The notes: generated by a model not told the origin, from the letters alone. DNA of 64,000 bases from Lindgomyces ingoldianus (GCF_010093535.1 NW_022985169.1:248001-312000), one strand, 5' to 3'. Numbered from the stretch's first letter, positions 21,664-34,600 are shown. Program-made: numbers and translations.

Positions 21664-23073
21664 CTTGAAGAATTGAGCTGCGGTTTAGCGATAGAGTCGA
21701 ACGAGGACACTGGAGTTGGGTATCTTTTTTGCGGAAGAAAATAAAATAGAAATCTATAATAACGAGTGACCAGCACAGAGAACAAAAAGCGAAGGCAAGA
21801 CAGGATAGAGTGCTAGAGGGACGCGACGCAGAATAAAGGTACACCGGAAGACGGAAGGCCGGATCGATTCTACGATTCTTCCCTACCTGAAGCAGAGAAA
21901 TGCGATGCTGGCGCACAGAAGAGGTTTACGGAGAGCGATGAAACGATATTCCTTCATGCCTTCCGCGTTTGATGTCCTTCAAGTGTGTTGTTTGTAATTT
22001 GTACTCAAACACAGAAGTAACTATGTTTTCAAGCATTTGTCTGAGCGTCTTGCCAGGAGAGTGAGCTACAGTGCAATCAAAAGGTCAAAGGTGATTGATA
22101 TCACGATGCGCTCTCTCCAAGCGACGGTGCGGATGCTAGCAAGGTGGTGGGTTGTCGAAAGCCCATCGCAAGATGAATGGAGATGTTTGGCTAACTCAGA
22201 GGAGGCTTGAGGTAACTTGGCAATGGCTTGGCGTTTCACCAAGGGCTTGTGCTGTCGCGGCGGCGTTTGAGGACCGTTTAACTTTCTCGATCGGCTAAGT
22301 GTGTTGTCCAAGCCTCAGGTAATTACACCCGGGTCACGTGTGGGGAATAAGCGCGAGGAGACCGTTTTAGGAACGGAGACCAGCCGCAAATTGTAGTTCA
22401 CCAAAGGACGAGGAAGATATGCTGTGGGCATTGCGGCATTTTTCTTGTAGAAAGGAAATTTTCGGGCTCCCTTCAATGGCTACATATTCTAGGTTGTAAA
22501 GTAAATCGATTTTTGCTATATGACGGTCAAAATGACAGACGAGCTCCTGCTTCCGAGGAGATGCGTAGGGTTGGTCCAAAGAGAAACCGGAGATAGAGGC
22601 CTTCCTCTAGCGAGCCTCTTGGTACGACTTTGGAAGAAATTTTTCCGGAAAGAAGCAACGATGACGATGCGTGGGGTCAAGTATTGGACGTGGGCTGTTT
22701 TGAAGATGGGATGAAAGAGGGTGATAGCTATCGAATTGAGTAGATGACGCCTAAGGTGCAACTCAAAGCTCTCCATGATGAATGATCTTACCGAGACGCA
22801 TCCGGATGCAGGAGTGGAATCACGTTCCTCAGATGATGATGCCCAACGGAAGTGTCCAGTCGGGACACGTGAAGGAAGCTCGCGTAGGAGCCAATGACGT
22901 AAAGCCGCGTCTTGGAACGCCCTCATTGTTGCCGCGCCGTCTGCCAGCTCACATCCTTCACCTTTCCACTAGACAAACACTTCCCGTCTCCCTCGCAGCC
23001 CAGTCCGCTCGATAGCTCCCTCAATTGCACCACCAGTACCCTTCAAACCACAAATCTTGCATCAGCCGTCACA
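21664..23073. other. Spacer between divergent LPMO-like and HAD genes
   Basis: Holds the two 5' flanks. TCACGTG occurs at about 22336, and the last 170 bases before the HAD start are C/T-rich, typical of a fungal 5' UTR. No other gene is supported. Confidence 0.35.
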
Positions 23074-23877
23074 ATGGGCAAGGTAAGCACCCAAGGCTGC
23101 TGCCCCACCATACAATGCCCCGCGTTAACATGTGAACAGGCCAAATATATTCTCCTCGACTGCGACAACACGCTCGCCCAGTCAGAGCATCTAGCTTTTG
23201 AGGCTTGTGCCGATCTGACCAACGAGGTCATGGAGAAGCACAACATCGAGACCCGCTACACGGCCGAGTCCCTCCTCGACGACTTTGTTGGCCACAACTT
23301 TCGTGGTATGTTAAAGGGCCTGCAGGCGAAGCACAGCTTCACCATGACCGACGACGAGCTTGAAGACTTTGTAGAGAGGGAGTTGGGTGCTGTCACCAAG
23401 AAGCTCAGCGAGAAGGCTGTTGAGTGCCCAGGAGTGACGAGGGAACTTACCACCATCAAGGAGCAAGGATACCCTATGTCTGTTGTCAGCACCTCTGCAA
23501 AGAGCCGCGTTGTGGCTTCCATCGAGAAGATTGGCATCGCCCACTTCTTTCCCAACGAGCATGTCTACTCAGCCGCCACCTCTCTCAGCCCCCCGAGCTC
23601 TAAGCCCGACCCCGCCATCTACATCCACGCTTGCAAAGAGCTAGGCGTGAAACCGGAGGAGTGCGTCACTGTCGAGGACAGCAAGAGCGGAGCCACTGCT
23701 GCGATGCGCGCGAACATTCCGTGCATTGGCTACGTCGGCATCTACGGCATTGAAGAGGGCAAGGAGAAGATGGAGCAGATGGCTAAGCTGCTCACCGAGG
23801 AGACCAAGTGTGCTGCCATCATGTATGACTGGAGCGAATTCCAGGACTGCCTCAAGAAGATTGAGAGCAAATTGTAG
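23074..23877 (+). CDS. HAD-superfamily hydrolase (phosphatase-like, subfamily I)
   Basis: Exon 1 is only nine bases (MGK, 23074..23082); a 57-nt GT-AG intron follows and exon 2 runs 23140..23877, giving 248 residues. Motif I is LLDCDNTL (nucleophile Asp and general acid Asp), motif II VVSTSAKS, motif III Lys in SSKPDPAIY, motif IV VEDSKSG. A helical cap lies between motifs I and II (about residues 20-95), as in phosphoglycolate phosphatase or beta-phosphoglucomutase relatives. Substrate unknown; cytosolic by absence of any targeting signal. The start is supported by the good ATG context (CACAATGG) and the sharp similarity break at the intron. The intron is in frame and stop-free, so naive annotation would add 19 spurious residues. 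Confidence 0.85.
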   Translation: MGKVSTQGCCPTIQCPALTCEQAKYILLDCDNTLAQSEHLAFEACADLTNEVMEKHNIETRYTAESLLDDFVGHNFRGMLKGLQAKHSFTMTDDELEDFVERELGAVTKKLSEKAVECPGVTRELTTIKEQGYPMSVVSTSAKSRVVASIEKIGIAHFFPNEHVYSAATSLSPPSSKPDPAIYIHACKELGVKPEECVTVEDSKSGATAAMRANIPCIGYVGIYGIEEGKEKMEQMAKLLTEETKCAAIMYDWSEFQDCLKKIESKL

Positions 23878-25075
23878 GGTGCATGAGAAAAAGGCTGGAC
23901 GATTGCGGGTATGCGACATTCCGGATGATGATGGCGGCATGAAGACGGCATGAAGACTCCAAAATAGACTCAAGAATAAAATGGATCTGGAAATGGTCTT
24001 CGGGTCCTTACCATATACTTCGTGCGTATCCATTCTATGTTGCCTTGGGTCGTGGACACTATGCCAAAATTTCAAGGCCAAAAGAAGGCTTGAACATGTG
24101 ACAATGTGACAATGCATATTTCAAAAGCGCCTTCCTTTCGAAAGTTTCCCCTCCCGGTGCTTTTTGTACCCTGGAGGGCTGCCCAATCCACTAAAGGCTT
24201 GGCTCCCCTAGCTTGTGTATATACCTCCCTGGCCCACGGTTCAGTCATCCACCAATACATGAACACGTCGATAGAGTTGTCCACTCCAGGTAGAATGTCG
24301 ATAGAGTTCTCCTTTATAGTCAGAATACTAGACCTGCCTGTCTGATCAGCAATTTTGCTCTTAAATACAACTCTGCTCAGGACAAGGAGTTGAATCAAGC
24401 GAACAGGCTGACTCGATTTAGAAGAGGTAGAGGGACTAATTTTATTAGGGAATCGCTTCACTTGCCAGCTAAGGCCTGAGATAAGTCAAGACTGCTAGAG
24501 CCTCAGTTCTATGGCTTCCCAAACTTGCCCACTTTACAGGCATGTTTAGATGGCTCGGAGGCGCAGACCGCTTTTCTACGGTATTTTACATCGTTGGTTG
24601 ATAGGTTTTGCGCGAATTACTTATCACACAGTCTCATTCGACCTCGTTTAATTATCGTAGGAGAAGTGGGGTAACACTCCATCCGGGAACTAGCCCCGAT
24701 GAATGATCTTGTGTAAGATCTATTTGACGACGGGGAAGACGTTGGCGGAAAGGCGAGGATTTGGAACGAATACGGATGACGATTTCGAGAAGTCCGAAGG
24801 TGATACACTGCAATATCACCCACATGGCCACGCTTTTTTAGTCCCCAGACGGACAAAAACCCAGGTATAGCTAATGCTCAACAACAAAGTACCAAAAATC
24901 GCTGGATCATAACTTCGTTGCGGCTAAAACCCCTAAATGCGAGGTCATACATATCCTACATAGCGATAGCATTAGGAGGACATGGCGATGATACTTTGAG
25001 CAGCAATGACGTGGAGTTTACACTGTTCTGTGGAGACATAGATACAATTTCTGTGTTCTAAACCTCTCCGGGTAC
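23878..25075. other. Spacer
   Basis: No coding sequence, repeat or RNA gene can be supported. Short frames on both strands lack recognisable domains. Confidence 0.4.
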
Positions 25076-26064
25076 TTGTCCACCACAAGTACCACAACTT
25101 GGATCTTCTGCGCTTTAAGAGTAGTTCACGACGTATTCATAAACATTTATCCACCACAGCCTCTTTTAATTGTTCACAAAACGTATGCTGGGGTTAAAGT
25201 GGTGGAAACTTTGCTGTTGTGGAAGGACCCCAGCCTAGCCTTTTCTGTGGCAGCATACTTTGATTCAGGAGTGTGCGATCCAGACACTCTGGACCTAAAT
25301 GGGATCATCGCCTTATATTCAGGGGGGTTCTATTGACGTTTCAAGCATGACACGTTTATCACTTCCTTCAAAGAGTACGTTTATCGCTGACTGCTATGAG
25401 TTCATGTACGACCCATCGCTGACGTATGGAGGCTGATGATGCGAAGATTTTGTTAATAGATCTAGCCGAATTTGACGAGGAACAAGCCGATAGTTTCTCC
25501 CTAAACTCATTCATTTATTTTTAAACAAGTCACCAAGCCCCATCATACGATACAAATGTGAATGTTGGACAAGACTCTCAGGTGTCTATGATCGAATCAG
25601 TCATCTCAACCCACCATTCTGGGACGTGGGTTGCGGATGTCAGTATTTTGGAGACCTTTGACCATGTTGCCGACAATATATTTCGGCTGGGGCCACAGCC
25701 GCCCTTCAGTCAATTACAGGATGGTATTCTGAAGGTAGAAGTGTGCTCTGTCAAGATATGGGACGAGGTACTGTACCATCCAACGGAGATGGCCGTTGTC
25801 AGAGCGCATGGCAATTGGCGCGCCCGTTTGGCCATAACCTCAGTGCTTGCACAGCGTATAAGGCCCGATAGTCAGATGTCAGTTATGGTATTCCCGCATA
25901 ATGGTTGCTGGCAGTGCATGTGGGAAAACCTACAATTGAGGAATCTCAGCCGTGCGCCTTCAGTTACTAGAAAGTCGGCTCGAATGTTGGGAGTAGAGAA
26001 ATTCAGAAAATTCCTAAAGAGTTGTAGTGCCTTGAGGTTCCGAAAGAGGAATTATAGCCACTAA
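25076..26064 (+). pseudogene. Frameshifted relic of a fungal protein of unknown function
   Basis: Two coding-quality blocks lie in different frames. Block 1 (25076..25336) reads ALRVVHDVFINIYPPQ, VVETLLLWKDPSLAF and DLNGIIALYSGG. It is then out of frame after a run of six Gs at 25322-25327; the +1 frame continues sensibly (SGGSIDVSSM) to a stop near 25434. Block 2 (25558..26064) reads HHSGTWVADVSIL, VVRAHGNWRARLAITSVLAQR and MVFPHNGCWQCMW. Neither block opens with ATG. Read together they resemble one larger unnamed fungal protein, recalled only as a style of sequence. The G-run shift, the missing start and the stops between the blocks argue for a dead gene; introns could explain part of this. 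Confidence 0.5.
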
Positions 26065-27381
26065 AAAGACGTATGTCATTAAGCAGGGAAGCTCCAGGCA
26101 GGGCCTACAAGATGTGCCATTGGAATTTATGTCTAGTGTTTGAAGTCGCAGAGTTTTAGGGAGAGTTTAATCTAGTTGTCGATGTAATAAGTTGGTAACC
26201 CCTCGGCTCCCTTATTAATAGGCAGGTTGCTAGGGAAGAAGAGTTTCAAGCAATCCAGGGTCCTGTAATAGGACCTCAGCTTGTCGAGGTCGAGATGCTT
26301 GATTCAAGTCGCAATTCCTTCGTTATATAACATATTCGCCCTGACGATTCTATTCTTGCGCTTGTTCTTCTCGACAATCGATTGTTTGAACAAGAGCACC
26401 TTAGTGGCGCGCAGCCTTGTTGTGTGCACTTGCTAGAACTCAAATTGCCTAAGTAAGTATGTGGTGACGTCAGCTGAGAATATCCGCCACCCGATTGGCT
26501 GGCCTAAATCCTGCACCTCAAACTTCGTCTGTCCCTTTCATTGTCGTTCCTTCCTCCATACTCCCCACAACCACCTAGTCCACATCCATCCCAATGGCTA
26601 CGCTACCCGTTCAGTCTTACTTCCGCTCATCCTTCATGATCATCCTCGCTTCATTGAACGAAGCCTGCAACGCGTTATCGAGCTAAATGAAGTTGCATGC
26701 GTTGCTTGTGGCGCATACAACACCTGATAAGGCTCTTCTTGCGGCATGCAGCCGTGAATGGCCTTCCCAAAAGCTCCGATGCCCCACGTAACCGTCCACG
26801 TGCAATGGTGCGACTGTATTGCTCCTAGAACTCAAAAGGGCAGTTTAGTTTTAGCCAGGTTTCGTCGTCTGCATTGTGCAGTCGAGAGTTTCAGCTAAGA
26901 TGGAGACGGCTAACACCCTCTTATCAGGCCAAAAAAACCCTCTATCGCATTTTTTCCTTATAGATCTGCAATCTGGGCATGCTCGGTACTTGTCACGGTG
27001 CCACGGCGGGACTGGGGCATCGTTGTTCCGCCAAGCAGTCCAAATTGTTCTCCTTCCCCTTCAGTGTGCTCGTCACACCCCTCAAGCTTTCGTTTAATTT
27101 ATGCACCCGAAAGTCCCACTCTCCAGGCACCTCGGTGCTCATCAATGTATGGTACGCTTGCCAATCATGATGTCGTGCTCGCTCAAGTTGACGTGGGCTA
27201 TGCCAGCGCGATTTGGAAGGCAGACTGCCTATTGACCGGGTCGAGACATTTGCAATGCTTCTCGTCGAGACTCGGATCTCCCGCTTCCATGCTGTCCCAT
27301 TGAGATATAAAGCCCTTGCACTTCATTCTTCCTTCTCTCTATCTCCTTCCCTTTCGCTTCCTCCAAGGGGACTAATTTGAA
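26065..27381. other. Spacer
   Basis: No gene is supported. The last 90 bases before 27382 are C/T-rich (5' UTR-like) for the following gene. Confidence 0.4.
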
Positions 27382-29023
27382 ATGATAATCCAAACTCTCT
27401 TGCTCTCTCTGGCCGCTCTTGTGGCGGCCAAAGAGCTTCCCAAGGACCTGGTCAAAGCTGCTCAGCTGTACGACTCCGGCATCAGACATGCAAACAATAT
27501 CGCCTTGAAGATGGTAGGCGCCACACACCCATACGATTCAGAGCTTGGCGTTGACATTCATCCAGGAAACATTCGCTCGGCAGGAGGCGGCGGGCAGACT
27601 CAACTCTGACCTGTATCCGGAGATCAAAGGTGTTGTCGAATGCATTAACGGCACCGCCATTGTCGAGCCCGGCAATGCTAATATGACTTTCCGATGCAAC
27701 AATGTATATTTGACTCCGTCTTAGAATCTAAACTCTCTCCTAACCTGGACTAGATTGACCTTTATCACTTCCTTAGCCACGCCAACCTAGGAAGTAAGTT
27801 GGTTGGCGGTTCCTCTACTTGGGGGTGGACCTCCCCCGATGGCCGCGAATTTGTGGCCATTGGGCAAAGGGATGGTGCCGCTTTCGTAGAGATTAACAAA
27901 CAGGGGAAGATGATATATCTCGGCCGTTTACCCGAGTACTCTATTCCGAGCCTGTGGCGTGAGATTCGTGGCTATCGAGACCTTATGATCATTGGTAGTG
28001 AAGCTCCAGGCCATGGCATTCAAATATTTGACATGAAGAAGGTTCGTCCGACTACGCTAGTTTGAATGAGGAGAAAATGTGTTAATAACTTGATCAGCTT
28101 CTGGACATTGATCCTGCGAGACCAGTTACTTTCAATAACTCCAAGGATCTTACTGGACATTTTGATGGCCTTCCGTGGGGTCGAACACATAATGTTGTCA
28201 CTAATCCTGCAACGAACTTCATCTACTCAGTTGGGGCCCAACCAAGGAACTCCTCGTGCGCATCTGGAATCATCTTCATTGATATTAGCGACCCTTCTAA
28301 TCCAACTAGCCCCGGATGCGCCTCTGCGGACGGTTATGTACATGACGCGCAATGCCTCATTTACAAAGGTCCAGACACTCAATTCGAGGGTCATGAGATT
28401 TGCTATGGCTACAACGAAGATACATTGACCATGTACGTCTCCTATTATTTACACCCAGAAGCTCCAACCTTGCTAAACTTCCCAGTTACGACGTCACGGA
28501 CAAGAAGAAGCCTGTAATCCTTTCCATCACTTCCTACGAGGGTGCAGCATACACACACCAAGGATGGGTTCTGGATGCCAACAACCAACACTACCTCCTC
28601 CTCGATGACGAATACGACGAGTATGAGAAGGTCGGTCCCGGCAAAGAAGGGCATCCCATCACTTACATCTGGGATATCTCGTCTCTCAAGGCTCCTAAGC
28701 AAACAGGCTTTTACCGCTCTGGTGCCCGCGGCATCGACCACAATCAGTATGTAATTGATGGTTTCGCTATGCAGTCGAATTACGGCTCGGGATTCCGTGT
28801 CCTGGATGTTCGATCTATTCCGCAGGACCCTACTGGCAAAGGCGTCAAGGAAGTTGCTTTCTTTGATATTTATCCCGAAGATGATGCTGAGCTGGGGGGC
28901 GGTATTGTTGATTTCGTAGGTACCTGGGGTAGCTATGCGTACTTCAAGAGTGGGTATATTTTCGTTAATACGATGGAGAGGGGTGGTTTCGTGTTAAAGA
29001 TGAAGGAAGGAACGCGTGTATGA
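27382..29023 (+). CDS. Secreted LVIVD/choice-of-anchor-B type beta-propeller protein
   Basis: Five exons, 27382..27513, 27566..27703, 27754..28041, 28098..28432 and 28486..29023, sum to 1431 nt (476 residues) with GT-AG introns of 50-56 nt. Each junction restores sense, e.g. RCNN|IDLYHF and EDTLTI|YDVTDKKKP. A signal peptide (MIIQTLLLSLAALVAA) leads. The body has repeated blade-like segments: GYRDLMIIGSEAPGHGIQIFDMKK, WGRTHNVV, FIDISDPSNPTSPGC, YVHDAQCLIYKGPD, THQGWVLDANNQHYLLLDDEYDE and GSGFRVLDVRSI. This matches secreted proteins of the choice-of-anchor-B/LVIVD group, whose substrate is unknown. Likely extracellular or wall-bound. No catalytic site can be identified. Exon 2 would be missed by simple ORF reading because exon 1 reads through its donor. 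Confidence 0.8.
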
Positions 29024-29894
29024 AAGGGTTTAATAGAGTCATGAGGTGAAGACACGGGAGATTCAGGGTAGCATGATAATGCAAATAATAATCTCTCTTC
29101 AACACCTTGACGCCTATTAAGGGACACTAATATGGAGTTTTAAATCCGTGGTCAGTGCTGCTATAATATAATCAGGGAGTAGATAGCATGTTCTTGCAAG
29201 GTTTCTGTGATGACCTAATCTTCGGCGTTATGGTAAAACACAGGTGACGGCAATTGTTCTCGGTCTTTCCTTTATACGGAGATAATAGAAAATTTAGAGA
29301 GAAAACTAGGACACAACGGTGGAAGACACTGGCGTTCAGTGACCACGTGATAGCCCTATTGGGCTTAGTGCATTTTCGCTGAGTTTCCATCTCAAGGTCT
29401 ATCTCACCCTTACCCTAGGCGCCAATCTTCCAAGTCTTCATTATGCCACTCAGACTCAGGATCACACAATCGACACCCAGAAGTACCTTCAGTGGGCGAC
29501 GTTCCTTTCTCCAGGACGTTAGATTGTAGCCTTCCATGCCAAGCATTGCTCCCCGCGTCGATGCCCTTGGCGCAATCTTTCCTTCCCAATCAACCTTAAT
29601 CAAGCCGGCTTCACCATGTGCCCAGATGCCCAGCGTCTAGATTCTTTTCATCTCCTTCCGGAATCTGCAGAGCTTCAAGATAGGCCAAGATGAGGTTTCC
29701 TATCTCCTGGTTCTTGGTCTTTTAACATGGAGCCTGGATGAAGTGCCCTAGGAGCTTCCTGACCAGGAATGGCTGCAGGGCGACCGGAGAATCATGTGGC
29801 TATTTACGGAGGATGAGTATATGAACTCTCGTACTTCCACTATGGATACAAGTCTGGTCTGCCAGATTTTGTCTTCACTCCTTCTGACGCCAAC
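29024..29894. other. Spacer between two secreted-protein genes
   Basis: About 29640-29840 (+) has a short F-box-like stretch (DSFHLLPESAELQD) broken by stops, too weak to call. Nothing else is seen. Confidence 0.3.
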
Positions 29895-31373
29895 ATGAAG
29901 GCTAGTCTGATTTTCGTGGCTGCTGGGCTTGCTGTTCCTGCGTTGTGCGCAGCGCCACTTGTCTCGTCAAATGCACTCCAGGAACTCATCACGCTTGAAG
30001 AACTTCTTGCAGGTTCTCAGAAGTTACAAGACATCGCAGATGCTAACGGGGGAAATCGAGCTTTTGGTGGTGCTGGCCACAATGCTACAGTCGACTATCT
30101 TTACACGACTCTTATGGCACTGGACTATTTCGATGTAACCAAGCATGCATTTGTCGAGCTTTTTTCTGGAGGATTTACCACTCTTTCTGCGGCTGGAGTC
30201 AAATATAATCCCGGTCTTATGACATATACACCCTCTGGGAAAATCAACGCGCCACTTGTCAATATTTCGAATCTGGGATGCGCAATATCCGACTTCCCCG
30301 CCAGAGTCACTGGCAACATCGCGTTGATATCTCGAGGTGAATGCCCCTTTACCCAAAAAGCCGCCAACGCGAAGACAGCCGGAGCCGCTGCTGCAGTTGT
30401 CTACAATAATCAAGCCGGTCAGCTCTCCGGCACCCTCGGCGGGGTAGGGAACTACGTCCCCATCGTTGGAATCAACCAAACCGAGGGCAATACCCTCCTC
30501 GCCGCCCTCTCAGCCGGTCAAGTCATCGCAGACCTCGTCGTAGAATCTATCATCGAAAACCGCACCACGTACAACATCATCGCCGAAACCAAAACTGGCG
30601 ACCACAACAACGTCCTCGCCCTCGGTGGCCACACCGACTCCGTAGCCGCTGGTCCTGGCATCAATGACGACGGCTCCGGCACCATTGGTATCCTCAATGT
30701 CGCCGTCGCGCTTTCTAAATTCTCTATTAAAAACGCTGTTCGCTTCTGTTTCTGGAGCGCGGAAGAATTCGGAAAACTTGGGAGTTTCGCATACATGAAG
30801 AAGCTCAATCAATCCGCCGGCGAAGTCGCGAAGATCCGTGCTTATCTTAATTTCGATATGATCGCGAGCCCGAATTATGTGCTGGGGATTTATGATGGCG
30901 ATGGGAGTGCGTTTAGTTTCTCTGGTCCGCTTGGGAGCGCGACTATTGAGAAGGATTTTGAGGATTTTTATAAGAGTAAGGGAGTAAATTCTGTTCCGTC
31001 TCTATTCTCTGGACGGTCTGATTACGCGGCATTCCTTGAAAACGGGATTCCCTCAGGTGGGTTGTTTACGGGAGCGGAAATAATCAAGACGGCGGAAGAA
31101 GCGGCGCTTTTCGGTGGCGAGGCAGGGGTTGCGTATGATGTGAATTATCATCAAGCGGGCGACAATTTTGCTAATCTTAATCATGAGGCGTACTTATTGA
31201 ATACGCAAAGTATCGCGAACTCGGTGGCGAAGTATGCTCTGAGTTTTGAGGGGATACCGGCGGTGAACAAAACGACGAGGAAGAGGGGCGCAGAATATCA
31301 TCATTATGTTAAGAAGTTTACGCAGAGTCATAGCCATGCAGGGCCGTGTGGGGAGCAATCGGACACTATGTAG
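29895..31373 (+). CDS. lap2: Secreted leucine aminopeptidase, M28A with PA domain
   Basis: Single-exon ORF of 492 residues. The signal peptide is MKASLIFVAAGLAVPALCA. A protease-associated (PA) insert follows (about 115-225; GNIALISRGECPFTQKA), then the M28 zinc-peptidase domain with all ligands visible: GGHTDSV (His, Asp), DDGSG (bridging Asp), SAEEFG (catalytic Glu and ligand Glu), NFDMI (Asp) and VNYHQAGD (His). Several N-glycosylation sites (NAT, NIS, NQT, NRT, NQS, NKT). Family knowledge: fungal Lap2-type enzymes and yeast vacuolar aminopeptidase Y remove N-terminal hydrophobic residues. The signal peptide with no obvious vacuolar signal suggests secretion. The His-rich tail (HSHAGPC) is unusual. 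The gene lies directly after another secreted-protein gene on the same strand. The symbol follows the Aspergillus naming. Confidence 0.92.
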   Translation: MKASLIFVAAGLAVPALCAAPLVSSNALQELITLEELLAGSQKLQDIADANGGNRAFGGAGHNATVDYLYTTLMALDYFDVTKHAFVELFSGGFTTLSAAGVKYNPGLMTYTPSGKINAPLVNISNLGCAISDFPARVTGNIALISRGECPFTQKAANAKTAGAAAAVVYNNQAGQLSGTLGGVGNYVPIVGINQTEGNTLLAALSAGQVIADLVVESIIENRTTYNIIAETKTGDHNNVLALGGHTDSVAAGPGINDDGSGTIGILNVAVALSKFSIKNAVRFCFWSAEEFGKLGSFAYMKKLNQSAGEVAKIRAYLNFDMIASPNYVLGIYDGDGSAFSFSGPLGSATIEKDFEDFYKSKGVNSVPSLFSGRSDYAAFLENGIPSGGLFTGAEIIKTAEEAALFGGEAGVAYDVNYHQAGDNFANLNHEAYLLNTQSIANSVAKYALSFEGIPAVNKTTRKRGAEYHHYVKKFTQSHSHAGPCGEQSDTM

Positions 31374-31649
31374 AAAGGGGAAAATGAGGAATGAGACGAT
31401 TGTCGTTGAAATGAGGTAGACCTTAAGAAGATGTTAAACGTACGAAGTGTTTGAGTAAACCTCTATATAGTATATGTATGTATATAGCGAATGTAGGCTT
31501 TGTGCGCGTGCATCAAGCGACGCACAAGCGATGTTTGTACAAAGAAAACCCCTCAAACGAACAAACTTTTCTGGTATCATCTTTCAGTCGGTCTGGTCCC
31601 ATTTTCTGGCGTCTGCTCTTTGACTCGCATGCATTTATCATCATCACCG

Positions 31650-34600
31650 CTACGACCCAATGCTCCCGTCCCTTCGATTCAATCCCCCAGTTAGAGCACT
31701 CGCTTGCAGTCTGAACGCTCTCAAACTCCCAGTTGTGCTCTTGGTTCGCGAGTGACTCGCATCTGGGGTGGGAGCACCATTCGCAATGCCCGTCTTTGCA
31801 GCTGCGAACATCTGCATCAAACGCGCCTGATCAGGAGCCCCATCGCCACTCAACGGAGGAGTGGGAAGACCTCCAGGTGCGTTAGGAGCTTTCGGTCGGG
31901 TATTCAGCTTTGTCAGGAGTCCTGAAATAGCCGCTGCAGGAGTGAGAGACGTGGTTGTTGGTGTGGGCGTGTGACGACCCGGTTCAGAAGTCGCCGTATT
32001 ACGCCGACGTTGTAAGCCCTGCAATTGCATATGCATTTGCACAGGGTATGTTGAACCCGATGTTGTTGAACGCCGGACTAGCGTTGGCATAGCTGCGATT
32101 CTCGAGGGTGAGCGGCTAGAGGAGCGACTGTGTGGTGGCGTCTGGATGCCGTGTTGCTGTCGGTCTTCTGCAATAGGGCTGTACACCTGCATAAGTTGCT
32201 CGAGATCCAGGGCTTGAGGAACTCGGCTGAGACGGCGGATGGCGCGTTTGTTATTGTCTATGAATGTTGACATAGCTTTCAGCGCTGTTCCACTTTGCTG
32301 TATTTCGTATGCTGACGTATCGCTGGGCTTCATTTCGGATCGGGCAGCGTGCTGTTCTGCAAGAGTCAGGTTTCGAGGGCGAGGGTTGGAGCGCGGGGAA
32401 CTGTCGATGACATGTTGGATATCGCGGATGACATGTTCAAAGTCCACGGCCTCGTGGGCACGATTGTTGGCGTACCTCGGGGGAGATCCCATTGGGATTT
32501 CAGCCGCGAGGATGAAGAAGGTGCCATCACGTATCTTGTGTCTCAGGATATTCCATCTAGTTCGTGCGGGATGCACCTCCATTTCCGGCTGGAAGACAGA
32601 ATAGCGTGCTAGCTTCGCGTAGAAGGCTGCGAGTCGGTTTGCCATGCGCTCAAGGATTTGCATTAGGAACGTTGAGAGCGCGGCAACTCGTTGCGTCTCC
32701 GATTGGGCTTCTAGATCCAAGATACTGTCAAATGCGTCCATGCCATTGCATGCATCGGTACGGATGTCCTCGAGAAACTCCATGTCGAATTCCACCGACT
32801 TACTCGCATACGCCCTAATCCCTTTCTCATGGAATCGAGCAGCTTCGCTGTTCGCAGTAAACTGTCCGATCTGCGAGATCTCATTGCACGCGGCCACTGC
32901 GTCGTTCGAGCCCTTGGCACGGGCGATGATGCCGAGGACATCGGGAAGCCGAGTCGAGCCTGTAGACGGGGAAGAATTTGCGAGGATGAACGATATTTTG
33001 AGGTACAATTCCTGGAGCTTCGCACCGAACAGCGCTGAGAAACCACTTTGAAGAAGTCTTGACTGGTAGTGGTAGAATCGACGGACGCCACCCATGTTAA
33101 ACAAGTCTCCCTGGAACCACACATCTGGCGATCCTACAATCATTCCCACTTCGAAATGGGATGCGACAACTGTTTCGGTCGCGACACGGAGGAAGCTATT
33201 CCAGAGGTCGTAGAGCATGCTAAGGTCTTCCAAGTGAGAAAAGGTAGGCTTGACCCTTAGTTCGCCAATGAAGTATTTGTTGAGCAAAGAAGCCACTTCC
33301 GGGTTATTGGTGTGCGCAAGTAGGTCGAACGACTTTGAGCAGTCAACACCAGCATTAGATTTGATGATATCTGTTCCTCCAGGGTGCATAGGGCAGAAAT
33401 CAGTGACATCATATACTTTCCCGTGAACTCCGATCCAGAGGCGAGTGTTCGGCCGATGCCCCGTGTGTAGGGCGAGCTGTGAAAGCGAGATTGTAGGGGT
33501 GTTGCAAGGAAGGGACTTAGGAGTCATGAATACTACCAAGTAATAAGCAGGACGTACTTCTTAGGTAAAGCACCGTTACTCACTGTCTAGCATGAAGCGA
33601 CGCTCCGCAAATGCCGTATTGAGGATCATGTCGGTGGAATCCATGGTGCTGGTAACGTGGTTGTAAATTGCACGGCGGATGCCAGACATGACGGAGTCAA
33701 AGACCTCCACCGACCCGCATACGTATAAATAACTACATGCGATTGTTAGCACTGTGCAAACTTTATTTTAGTATATACCACCGAATATGAATGGATTGCA
33801 CATAGATGTCCATAGAGTCGTTTAATACGCAGTCCCATCCAATCCAAGGTAGGCGGAAGAAGGCATATCTATGACCGAGGCTAATGCGGTGATTCGCACG
33901 GAGGCTGATGAAGGAAGTACCTACCCGCCGAGACCTCCTTGCTGCTTTGACATTACCATGTCACAAATTGCCGAGCCATGCTCCACAATCAAAGCGTCAA
34001 TGTAACGTGGCGAGATTTCCCTTTCCACGAGATCTTGTTGAACAGGATCATAAACAAGCCCCCGTGAATCGCGCGAGAATGCAGTGTGAACTTCCATGAA
34101 TCCTTCGTTGACGTACTGTCGAAGCTCATCCTCGTAACAAAATTTTTCTCTCGATTGCACACCAAGGTATAGGCTCATCTTGCCGAATGATCGTCCGGCT
34201 CGACATTGCCAAAAACTTCGGAAAGGAGCAATACCACTACCTCCAGCGAACATTGTTACTGGAGAGGTGTCGTCAACAGGTAGCTGGAAAGCAAAGGGCC
34301 GGGACACTCCAATAAGTAAATCATCATCGTCGAGTACATCCATCTCCTCGCCCACAAGCGGGTTCATGAAGCCACTGCTGACTCCATGGCGCATGATTTT
34401 CGAGTTTCCAGCAAAAGTGGAGCTCAATTGGTAGTCTGATCGAGAAATTGTTAGGTCCACGGTGCTTGGAAGGAGTTCTTCAGAATATGTGGAGATGCTG
34501 TATGTTCGGGGAACTTCAACCGAGATCAGGTCTGTAAGCCAAGCTAGGTTGCCGTCCAAGGCGAACGCCTGATCCCAGACTCTTGGAGATGTATCCTTTA

